Below are positions 1 to 9,663 of a stretch of DNA of 64,000 nt, in pieces; the stretch's first letter is position 1, and each line of letters starts with the position of its first letter. A program made the translations under genes and the position numbers. This DNA comes from Henckelia pumila (lineage: Eukaryota > Streptophyta > Magnoliopsida > Lamiales > Gesneriaceae): assembly GCF_033568475.1 (NCBI RefSeq), contig NC_133121.1:25093374-25157373 (forward strand). Reading direction: 5' to 3'. A model generated the notes under the pieces. It worked only from the letters and a program-made list of their open reading frames with translations. It had not been told where the DNA came from and made no database searches.

Positions 1-809
1 TCCCGAAATCCCGACCCTTCCCGAATCCCATCCTATTTCCGTCCCGAAAAAATCTCAACCCGAAATTTTTTCGACCCGAACTTTCGGGATTTTTTTCATC
101 CCGATTAATATCGGGAGTGAGATCGGGAATAAAACCTTAACCAGATGGGATTTTCTACCCGTCCCGAAATAATATAATAATATATTTTATTAATAACTTT
201 ATTAATATAATAAGCTAAATATTATTAGGTTTCAACTCATATAACACTTAATTGTTAATTGTGAACTTAATTCGCATAATTTTTATTGTTGGGACGATCA
301 AATTGTAAAATCACGAAATGTCATTTTATTTTTGTGTATTTTTTTTAAAATTAAATTAATAATTTAATTAATTCATATTTATAATTATCTAATTAGAACA
401 AATATGTAAAACAAAACTCAAGAGATTAATTTGACAATCAATTTAACAAAATTTATTTAATAATTGTATCCGAACATTTTATTAATAATTATCCGATATA
501 TTTTTTATCTTAACAAAACTTTAAAACATTATCCGAAATATTTTAATAGTATATGTTTTAAGTTGAATATTTATTTTTATTTATAAATATAAGTTTCTAA
601 ATAGTATATTTAATAAAATTATCACATTTTTTTTATTTTTTGAACGAAATCTTAAACATGAAAAAAAATTCGGGATTTTCTCTCTCCTACCCGACGGGAT
701 CCCAAACATTCGGGATCCCGAATAGTCGGTTCCCGAAATGTTTCGGGTACGAGATCGGAAGAAAAATAAGTTTTTTTACGGGACGGGTTTCGACCCTATT
801 CCACCCCTA
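1..809. mobile_element. hAT-like MITE, right-hand part
   Basis: AT-rich core (about 150-650) bracketed by blocks rich in TCCCGAA / TTCGGGA repeats (1-140 and 665-800). It ends at 804-809 in CACCCCTA, the terminal sequence shared with the hAT-like MITEs at 9203 and 15854 and similar to the one at 22238. The left terminus lies outside the window, so no target-site duplication can be checked. No coding capacity was seen. Assignment to hAT rests on terminus similarity, not on a transposase. Confidence 0.6.
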
Positions 810-930
810 TACATAGGGTATTTTTGACGCCCACTGAAAATCCGGTGGTGTGTTTAAAAAACCTGGTGACCAAGCGTTTTTTTCCCCTAAATCCACAATC
901 GGGTTTCTGAAGGCGTCGAATGATTCCATG

Positions 931-1915
931 CAGGGCCGATCCTAACAACTTTTAGGCCCGAGTCCATCCTAAAAAAAAAGGCTCCTAACACATAACAACT
1001 TTTTCGAATTAAATCAATATATTAAAGACAATATAAAAAAATTAAACACGCGATATTCAAAATATTTCTACTGTAATTAAATAATAAGTTAAAAAATGTC
1101 CAAAATGATCACTAAAAACAAATTACTTATTGATACTAGTAATTTATATGCATACGATGCATGCATATAAATTAATATCTAAAATATAGTTTTATATTTG
1201 TGCATTACAAAATTTTATATGAAATATAATAAAATTTGAATAATCTATATTTAATGTTATATATGTTTTTATTATTAATTTATTATTATTTAAATAATTA
1301 TCTTAGTTATGAGATAAGGGTTTCGAAGATAAAATTGGTATGACATAACCTACCAAAGTAGTTATACTATGTATGCCTCAAACTTAACAATATAGAATAG
1401 ATTTTCGGCTTGACTTTGAATTAATTCTTCAATATTTTGCTTTCTTTTTCTTCTTTTAAAAGCTGGACATGTACTTGGGAGACATTATTGACCTAAAATT
1501 GAACAGTTTGATTTAAAATTAATTTTCCAAATAACATGATTAGATTTAACATTTGCCCCCTAATGATCTGTGTATGTAAATTGAATGAAAATACAAAAAA
1601 TAAGATAATTAAAAATTACAAAAAAAATTCAGTAAAACCCAAATTAAGTTTGGAAACATTATGATATTTTTTTTCACTAGTATTCATCGAGAGGCCTTGA
1701 GTTTAGTCTCGATAAGCATCACAAACAGTTTGGAAAGACAAATCTGTTATGCGAGTCGTATTACTTTTGTTTTGGAAAAAATTTGATGTATAATAAATTT
1801 AAATTAAGTACTACTATATCTATATAATGGGGTTTTTTTTTTTAAAAATATGGGCCCTAAAAAATTGTGGGCCTGAGTCCATTGACTCTTTGGACTCCAC
1901 ATAGGAACGGCCCTG
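931..1915. mobile_element. hAT non-autonomous element, copy 1
   Basis: Terminal inverted repeats start CAGGGCCGATCCTA on the left and, read from the other strand, CAGGGCCGTTCCTA on the right. The body is AT-rich and has no transposase. It is nearly identical to copy 2 at 3635-4602 apart from point changes and a ~20-bp segment near 1055-1075 that copy 2 lacks. Its own right flank (TACTTATG) lies inside an LTR fragment, so this copy probably first inserted into that LTR. Confidence 0.75.
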
Positions 1916-2128
1916 TACTTATGATCCAGTCTGGGGAGTTAAGCCAGACATTATGATCCATTCTGGGGAGTTAAGCCAGAAACACATGATCCAATCTGGG
2001 AAGTTGAGCCAGATATTTGATGTCTATCATCGTTTATTTTAGGCTTAATGTTTGTTAGAAATATTTTTTTTAACTGTAAATTTTGAGAACACTGCCGATG
2101 TGCATGCCGTCCAACTCGGGGCGTGACA
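1916..2128 (-). repeat. truncated LTR (TGTCACGCCCCGAG type) with tandem hairpin repeats
   Basis: Read on the minus strand, 2128 starts TGTCACGCCCCGAG, a very common opening for plant LTR retrotransposon LTRs. The sequence runs leftward until cut by the hAT copy at 1915. Three imperfect 32-33-bp tandem repeats begin at 1921, 1953 and 1986. Each carries ATGATCCA followed by TCTGG..CCAGA, a small inverted repeat. No internal domain is attached. The assignment rests on the terminus and on the truncation. Confidence 0.5.
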
Positions 2129-3386
2129 GATTTAAATATCAAAATAATATAAATTAATAAAATATATATAGCATTTTTAAATTAAAATATTTGTAAGTTT
2201 TTCATTTAAACGGTATATACCGACACTGTACCGAAATTTTGTATAATCAATATGCTAATTATATGTGTACCGAGACTAATTATTATTTTTATTATTTTAT
2301 CAGAATTAATTAATCCAACAAACTAAAATTAAGGACACTTGTTTTTATAAATCAAATTAAAAATAAAAACAATTTTTTTTCTTAAAAAAAAACAAACCAA
2401 AATTTAGAACTTATATTTTTACCCAAAAAAACATATTTTTTTAACCAAAAAACCAAATTAAAATAAAAGAATTATTTCTAAAAAATACAGAAAGGAAAAA
2501 AAAACAAAAAAAAAAACAAAAAGAAAAAAAAAGAAAAAGAAAAATGAAGAGGCTGTGCCATCAAACGAAGCATGGGGTGCGGTTTCCTCTGCACAGTAGA
2601 GGATCCGCACCCAAAAACCGATGCACATAAAATTTTGGTTATTTTTTATTCAAGATATATAAAATACCAAAATTTTGCTAATTTAACATGACAATAAAAA
2701 ATATATTTATTTACTCCTGTCAAAAAAAAAATATTTATTTACATTATATTTTAAATCATATAATAAATGAATCCGCCCTTTTATATCCGTACCTTACCCA
2801 AGACCCATTTCATATTCATACCCACCTTAACGGCTAAGGTTTTGGTTGCACTCCGATCCATTGTCTTCTCTAAAATGGACGCTATAGCTGAAAATTTGAA
2901 ATGCATTGTTTTGGATTAAAAATATAACTTAAAAGTGGTGTTGAGAAAGATTATTTGGTGAATGATTCAAAACAAAAGGTGGTACTTTTTCAGTTTTCCA
3001 AGAGTAAGATTACATAATGATTAATAAACAATAACAATAGAAAAGCCATTACTTCGTATATCTTATTGGAAGATTTGAAATTGGTTTAGTGACATACTTC
3101 ATCAATTGGAAAGGACTTAAATTTGTACCCAAATCTATATATCGCTTAAAGAAGAGTCAAACGTGAACGCAAATGCAAATTCAAAGTGAAGCAAATTTTT
3201 CTGGGTTTTCATTTAATTACAGATTAATATCATTAGTTTTCGGAGAACCCCACGAAGACCTGGAGTCGAGACTTGATATATACTTTTATCAATACTGATG
3301 GAAGTTACGGTTCATTTAATTTATTGGATTGAAACTTAATCGGACACATTAAATAAATTGTTCACACATGAAAAAACGTACTAACA
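2129..3386. other. AT-rich upstream flank of receptor-kinase fragment
   Basis: No coding region is recognised. There is an A-rich/purine run at about 2370-2545. The last few hundred bases before 3387 presumably include the promoter and 5' UTR of the captured LRR receptor kinase, but no single TATA box could be chosen with confidence. Confidence 0.4.
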
Positions 3387-3634
3387 ATGGCAAAGCTTAT
3401 AATTTCTGTCAGTAAAACACATTGCATAGAGTTGCTAGAGTTAAGCCTTTTATTGTTGTATTTTGCGGCTACTCCGGCGACTTGCTTGAGCAATGAAACT
3501 GATTTCTCGGGTCTTCTGGCTTTCAAGAACGCCATAGAAGATGATCCATTGGGGGCTCTGAGATCATGGAATGAGACTTTACGCTTTTGTGATTGGGAAG
3601 GAATTCTTTGCAGCAAAAGGCATCGAGGCCGAGT
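3387..3634 (+). pseudogene. LRR receptor-like kinase, 5' fragment
   Basis: About 83 codons of the N-terminus of an LRR receptor-like kinase similar to the EFR / At3g47570 class. Visible are a hydrophobic signal peptide (LLELSLLLLYFAATPATCLS) and the LRR N-terminal cap: DFSGLLAFKNAI, a DPLGALRSWNET segment, then the paired cysteines of FCDWEGILC and SKRHRGRV. The frame is open up to the edge of hAT copy 2 at 3635, after which only transposon sequence is translated. All leucine-rich repeats, the transmembrane segment and the kinase domain are missing from the window. In an intact protein this region would be secreted and would cap an extracellular ligand-binding LRR solenoid. Here it is a non-functional gene start carried inside the composite hAT unit. 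Confidence 0.85.
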
Positions 3635-4602
3635 CAGGACCGATCCAAACAACTTTTAGGCCCGAGTCCATCCTAAAAAAAAAAGGCCCCTAACACATAA
3701 CAACTTTTTCGAATTAAATTAATATATTAAAGACAATATAAAAAAAATTAAGCACGCGATTGTAATTAAATAATAAGTTAAAAAATGTCCAAAATGATCA
3801 CTAAAAACAAATTACTTATTGATACTAGTAATTTATATGCATACGATGCATGCATATAAATTAATATCTAAAATATAGTTTTATATTTGTGCATTACAAA
3901 ATTTTATATGAAATATAATAAAATTTGAATAATCTATATTTAATGTTATATATGTTTTTATTATTAATTTATTATTATTTAAATAATTATGTTAGTTATG
4001 AGATAAGGGTTTCGAAGATAAAATTGATATGACATAACCTACCAAAGTAGTTATACTATATATGCCTCAAACTTAACAATATAGAATAGATTTTCGGCTT
4101 GACTTTGAATTAATTCTTCAATATTTTGCTTTCTTTTTCTTCTTTTAAAAGCCGGACTTGTACTTGGGAGACATTATTGACCTAAAATTGAATAGTTTGA
4201 TTTAAAATTAATTCTCCAAATAACATGATTAGATTTAACATTTGCCCCCTAATGATCTGTGTATGTAAACTGAATGAAAATACAAAAAATAAGATAATTA
4301 AAAATTACAAAAAAAAATTCGGTAAAACCCAAATTAAGTTTGGAAACATTATGATATTTTTTTTCACTAGTATTCATCGAGAGACCTTGATTTTAGTCTC
4401 GATAAGCATCACAAACAGTTTGGAAGGACAAATCTGTTATGCGAGTCGTATTACTTTTGTTTTGGAAAAAATTTGATGTATAATAAATTTAAATTAAATA
4501 CTACTATATCTATATAATGGGGTTTTTTTAAAAAATATGGGCCCTAAAAAATTGTGGGCCTGAGTCCATTGACTCTTTGGACTCCACATAGGAACGGCCC
4601 TG
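3635..4602. mobile_element. hAT non-autonomous element, copy 2
   Basis: Direct-orientation copy of the element at 931-1915. The left end reads CAGGACCGATCC (one change from copy 1) and the right end reads CGGCCCTG at 4602. It interrupts the receptor-kinase reading frame after GGCCGAGT. That octamer does not recur on its right side, where ATTCCATG is found instead, so the right flank belongs to a different insertion event. No coding capacity. Confidence 0.75.
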
Positions 4603-4641
4603 ATTCCATGCCTACCTTCATGCAGGGTATCAAAATTCTGT

Positions 4642-4643
<2 letters not shown>

Positions 4644-4678
<35 letters not shown>
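4644..4678. repeat. (AT)n microsatellite
   Basis: An uninterrupted AT dinucleotide run of about 35 bp, just right of the composite hAT unit. Otherwise 4611-5045 is non-coding and may hold the 3' end of the NAC transcript. Confidence 0.9.
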
Positions 4679-4680
<2 letters not shown>

Positions 4681-5045
4681 GTAAATGTGTGTATGTGAGC
4701 GCACATTCCAACAAAATATGAATACAAACTCTTAAAAAGTAGCAACCAGCCAACCAACTTGAAATGAGTACATACCCTTTAGTCCACAAGCAAAACCCAA
4801 TAGAGAAAAACTTTAAAAAGAGGTGATATAATTTTTTTGAAAGAACCCAAATCTGCATAGCCATTACAAAGCCTGGCATGTACAGAAGTATACAAGTTCA
4901 AGTTCTAAGTACAATTATAGAAAATTAGTGAAATGCAAAATGACACAATAAATTTTACAGAAGGCTTCCTTTAATATATAATAAATTATATATTTGAAAT
5001 AATGTTTTTTTTTAAAAAAAATAAAAATTAATCACTTCTTTTGTT

Positions 5046-6890
5046 TTAGTTTGTGAAAGCAACTTGAGATACCTCCTCACCACACCAAACATCATCTGTG
5101 ATAAACTGCATCCATGAATCATCTTTATCTTCCTCTTCCTCCATGCATAAGGTGGAAGATGATGCCAATGGGAACTCCGGTGACATTGTTTCGATCTCGG
5201 TTGTGACGACTAATCCTTGTGAGTAGTCGAGCAATGGGATATTGCTAGGCTGCCCTTGATGGTCTTCTACGTCAGTACACAACCCATTTTTCTTGAAAAC
5301 GCGACATAAAGCGTACGAGTCCTGAGATAAGAAAAAATTGTTAGAATTACAATATTAACAAAGCGCATTGAGGCAGATCTGAATAATTTAGGATATTTTG
5401 TGTTTATATATATTCTTCAAAAATTCATGATCGAAAAACATGTTAAATATTTGTCTCTCGTCGTGTCTTCGTCCCGTTTTAATTCCCCGAAGGCCTAGGA
5501 GGAGGTAAGGTTCGATGGCAATCTTTGATCTTGATGAACAGAAGAAAAAATATATATATATGAGCCATGGATATTAATTTATCAGTCAATAATTGGGGCT
5601 ATTGGAATAATTTTGATCCAGAATTAAAGTGAAAAAAGTGGAAAAAAGAAGCATCAGCAGCAGAAATAAGTGAAAAGGCAATCTTATGGTTTCTCTAAAA
5701 TTGTTTAAAGCACAAAGCGATCCGTATAATTTTTCTACTATTTCAGCTTATGATGGAGGAAATAAAAATAACAGCTTTAAATAAATCAATCTAATGAATC
5801 TTTTTTTTCCCCTGATTTTTTAACCCCATCCCAACCTTTAAATTTGGACACATATTCAGAACCAAGAAGGGAAAAACCAAAGTCGATTTTAGCACATACG
5901 GGTTGGTTCTCTATGCTAAATCACATGATCATTTGCTAAAAAATTTAACTTTGTAAGTAAAAAAATTAAATTACATGTGATTCATATAAAGTACTAAATT
6001 TCATCACAATAAAAAAAGGGTGCATGACAAAGAATTTGTCTTATACATGTATATGTAGAAGAATAAAGTGAAAAGTGACCGACATGTTCTTACAAAATGA
6101 AAGCGAAGGGATACTGCTGCTTTTAGGTTTTCATGAAAGAGTAATAATGTGTGAGTGACACAAAAATAAAATCATTCATTTTATTTAAGAATCTTGTGAT
6201 TCTTCAGATCTTGGCATATATATAATATTGTCACAAAAGTACTTATGAAATTGTCTCAACGAATCAATTTCATGAGACGAATCTTCGACCCAACTTAACT
6301 CATAAAAAAATATATTTTTTTAATTTCAAAAGTATTACATTATATAGATCGAGTCGATCTGCGGATATAGATTTGTGAGATCGTCTCACAATAGACTTTT
6401 ATATTATATTATATGATTAAGAATGTAGAAAATAGAGACAAAAAATGTATATTGGGTGATAAGATCAGATTCAGTCATATTGAAGAGATTGTACTTTTGT
6501 CTCAATAGTGAAAGACAAAGTGAAGCTAGACTTTGTCACTCAAGAGATTTAATACCTATTCAAGAAAAGAATATTGTGTTAGTTACTAGTTAATTATTTT
6601 CTCTTATTATCTTCTTTTATTTATAACAATAATGATCACGTATTACAATCATCAAAAAACCTTTCAGATCAAGAATATTTATGAAAATGTTTCATCTTCT
6701 TTAAAAAAAAAAAAAGCTAAATATCTAACTAGCTATATGCAAATTTTTAATGCTTCAAAAAATAAAGCATGACCATCACATGAGACAAAAGTTCAAAACT
6801 TTCCATGCATGCAATGCAGTGTGTGTTCCACACACACATGCTCTACGTACTATATTCTGCCCCTATAATGCATTTCTGTGTCTATGTGCG

Positions 6891-6945
<55 letters not shown>

Positions 6946-8289
6946 ATGTATGTATGTGTGTTTTTGGCTGATGATCAAAGGTAGGTAATAATTAGCCCCA
7001 TCTTGCTTTTTATCCATACTTTGACATGGAACAAAAAGAGATGATGAAAAATGGGGAGCGATAAATGTTTTTTACGATGAAAAATAAAGACTTGAAAATT
7101 GGTGTCTTTTGAACTGAAGATGGTGACATCTACATCAATATTAATAATTGGAGTGAAAGAGAGTTTTGAAATATCATATTGCACCATAATACATAACTAA
7201 TTAAGAAATTCAAATCATCGTTGAAAAACATGAATTACAGAAGAGAAGAGGAGAGAAGATTGTGGAAAGAAATTATTGAAATGGCCTAATCAAAGCCAGA
7301 ACTTAAGGACGTAAGATGCACAGAATTAAATTTGTATAATTTGTTACTCATATTAATTTTTTTTTTTTTTAAAAATAACATCTAGCTAGCTCTCACAATG
7401 TTATTCTTGGACAAATTAAACAAATTGAATTACTGTCTGCAGCTATATCATGTTATGATCTTCCAAATTCTAAAGTTAATTAACTAGTCGTCGTTGGGAA
7501 CAATACTCGCGGTAATAAATATGAAGCCTATGCAGTATTGTATGGGGAATGCATTGTGATTTGTGTGTATGTGTATACGCGTGTACGTACGTATGTATAT
7601 ATGTATAGAAGGTGGTAATATAATGAACCTGGATGCAGGAAGGAGAGGTGGTGTCATCGAGCCGATACTCGTGCATGACCCAATCGGTTCTTATTCCTTG
7701 AGGAGCTCTACCCTTGTAATAAACAAGTGTTTTCTTCATCCCAATGGCCCTATTCTGGCTCATCACCCTCCTGTCTTTCCCAGTAGACTTCCAGTATCCC
7801 GCGCGGGTTGCCCTATTCGTTCTGAATCCGTTCGGGTACTTCCGGTCCCTTGGCCCGAAAAAATACCATTCCGGATCCCTACTTGGCAAGAAAGATTTCT
7901 CTGCAACAAATTCATGAACCAAACCAAAAATATATATATGAATATTCTTATATAACTCACAATGCATACTAATGAATATATGTTATATATCCACGATATT
8001 TGATCCATCACCATGCGTGTATAATAGAACAAAAGATGTATACGCATGAAATAATATATAGTACTTCATGAGGGGACGGATTCAAGAATTTTGATATATT
8101 ATTTGAGGAAGGATATATAAATTAATTAATACCTGCTAATTCCCATGGCTCACATTTGTAAAGATCAACTTCAGGGATGATATCGAGTTCGATTTCTTGG
8201 CCTTGGATCTTTTTCTTGAGATAATAATTCACAAGCTCTTCATCAGTGGGATGGAACCTGAAACCTGGAGGCAATCCCACTGGAGCCAT
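5046..8289 (-). CDS. NAC-domain transcription factor (3 exons, 234 aa)
   Basis: Exons on the minus strand: 8289-8133, 7900-7629 and 5321-5046. All introns are GT-AG and all joins keep frame, giving 234 aa. The DNA-binding NAC domain fills residues 1 to ~156: subdomain A starts [19 protein letters not shown], then [15 protein letters not shown] (B), [14 protein letters not shown] with RTNRAT and [10 protein letters not shown] (C), [12 protein letters not shown] with DWVMHEYRL (D), and [12 protein letters not shown] at the start of exon 3 (E). The start ATG at 8289 gives the canonical [10 protein letters not shown] opening; an in-frame ATG 72 bases upstream is 5' leader. The short C-terminus is acidic ([17 protein letters not shown]) and is the likely activation region. 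The NAC domain resembles Arabidopsis NAC057/071/074/096-type proteins, nuclear regulators of development, wounding or stress; which one cannot be settled here. The C-terminus is short and intron 2 is long (2.3 kb), but nothing looks broken. Confidence 0.9.
5322..7628 (-). other. NAC gene intron 2, with (TA)n/(TG)n tract
   Basis: A 2307-bp intron between the exons encoding NAC subdomains D and E. The donor is CAG|GTTCAT at 7629/7628 and the acceptor CTCAG|GAC at 5322/5321. It is mostly AT-rich, unique-looking sequence. A (TA)n run at about 6895-6935 grades into TATG/TGTG repeats up to about 6961. No transposon with clear ends and no second gene were recognised in it. Confidence 0.8.
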
Positions 8290-9202
8290 ATTGCAGATCT
8301 GTATCGATATATATATATATATGATACTATATATTATTTTGCACCGCCCCCGCCCCGCCACCAGCTAGCACCGCCGTGTCTGAATATGTGATAGTAAACC
8401 CTTTTATCAAATTTTGATGCAACACATTGTGGCAATATCATTAACCGATGATGAATATATATAAAAGAATTCAAAGTCCCTTGTCTTTGAGTCATTGTTG
8501 TTCACTTTTTTTCTCTTTTGTAGATTCGCAGAAACGTTTCTTGGAAGCCCTTTAATATATATAATGTGATGAATATTTTGTAACTAGCTAGCTATAATAG
8601 AATTGTTAAGTTTTGTTTTATATATCTAGCTACAGTACTAGCTAGTATAGTTTATGTTTTTTTGTTCTTTAATTAGTAGGTGGCTCTTTGTTTAATAATT
8701 GTATGATGGATGGATTTGTGCCATCATTTGCACTGATTCCAATGCTGAGATAAGGGATTAAAGCAAGATTTGATGAGATGGTCCAGGTTGGTTGTGCTGT
8801 CTATAATCATGATTAAACTTTTGAAATTTTGATTGAAATTGTCACTTTCATTAGTCTTCTCTATATATTAATATTAAATTAAATATGTTATATTTGTGTT
8901 ATATTTTTCAATTCTAATTAAAATATTTCTTAATTCTCATAATATTATACGTAGTGCTCGCCTTATGCAATTAAACATGCATAATCGAAAAAAACATAAC
9001 GTAGCTGGGTAATGGTTAATACTTAAATAATTATATAATCTCGTCTACTTACATAAAAGTAAAATCTTAATTAATATAGTCTGAAAACCAACAATGATAA
9101 ACCTCCTCCGATCCGATCTGGTTGGAGTATGACCTCGGCTAACCCTCGCTCAAACTGCCTGACTCATTTAACCTGAGATTGCTCCGCGGGCCGCGATGAG
9201 GT
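8290..9202. other. NAC 5' leader and promoter region
   Basis: Non-coding sequence upstream of the NAC start. It holds a short (TA)n run near 8308-8322, then AT-rich DNA with several TAGCTAGC-type palindromes near 8583-8645. The transcription start was not determined. Confidence 0.4.
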
Positions 9203-9655
9203 AATTAGGGGTGCAAACGAACCGAATCGAGCCGAATAATGATAAAATTTAAGGCTCAAATTCGGCTCAAATTAAGTATATTCGAATTCGAGCTCGATTC
9301 GAAGCTCAAAAATTTCAAATATTTTGGTTTTAGCTCGGCTCAAAATAAAGTTTGACTTCGAGTTCTGCTCGAAATATTTGTGAACTATTCGAACTATTGC
9401 TCAGATATTATGGTTCAAAAAGCTCGAAATGTCCGAAAAGGTTCAAAATGTATATATGTTTATTATATCATTATATTATATATATTAATAAAATATTAAG
9501 GCTCGCGAACTATCGAACAAAATAATTTTGACTCGAGATCGGATCGAAAAAAGGTTCGAATATGTTCGAATTCGGCTCAAGTTCGAATTCAAATCAAATA
9601 TTTATCGAGTCGACTCGAAAAGCTCGCGAACTGGCTCGATTCATTTACACCCCTA
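9203..9655. mobile_element. hAT-like MITE with 8-bp TSD
   Basis: The left end reads TAGGGGTGCAAACGAACCG from 9206 and the right end reads CATTTACACCCCTA to 9655, an imperfect terminal inverted repeat. The octamer GATGAGGT stands at 9195-9202 and again at 9656-9663, the duplication size expected of hAT elements. The interior is packed with GGCTCGA / TTCGAGC / TTCGAAT motifs near both ends and has an AT-rich centre. No coding capacity. The three bases AAT between the TSD and the TAGGGG terminus leave the exact left boundary uncertain. Confidence 0.8.
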
Positions 9656-9663
9656 GATGAGGT

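Larger units (their letters stand above)
931..4602. mobile_element. composite hAT transposon (two element copies plus cargo)
   Basis: Two direct copies of a ~1-kb hAT element (931-1915 and 3635-4602) flank 1.7 kb of unrelated DNA. The outer ends are CAGGGCCG at 931 and CGGCCCTG ending at 4602. They are bordered by identical 8-bp direct repeats ATTCCATG at 923-930 and 4603-4610, the size made by hAT transposases. The inner flanks (TACTTATG after copy 1, GGCCGAGT before copy 2) match neither each other nor the outer repeat. The simplest reading is that both copies moved together as one 3672-bp unit. An alternative is ectopic recombination between an element already here and another copy elsewhere. 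Confidence 0.7.

Noticed and set aside
4225-4476. Open frame inside hAT copy 2
   Set aside because: AT-rich, no domain; the matching position in copy 1 does not support conservation of a protein.
7563-7955. Plus-strand 130-codon frame opposite NAC exon 2
   Set aside because: Antisense shadow of a well-supported NAC exon.
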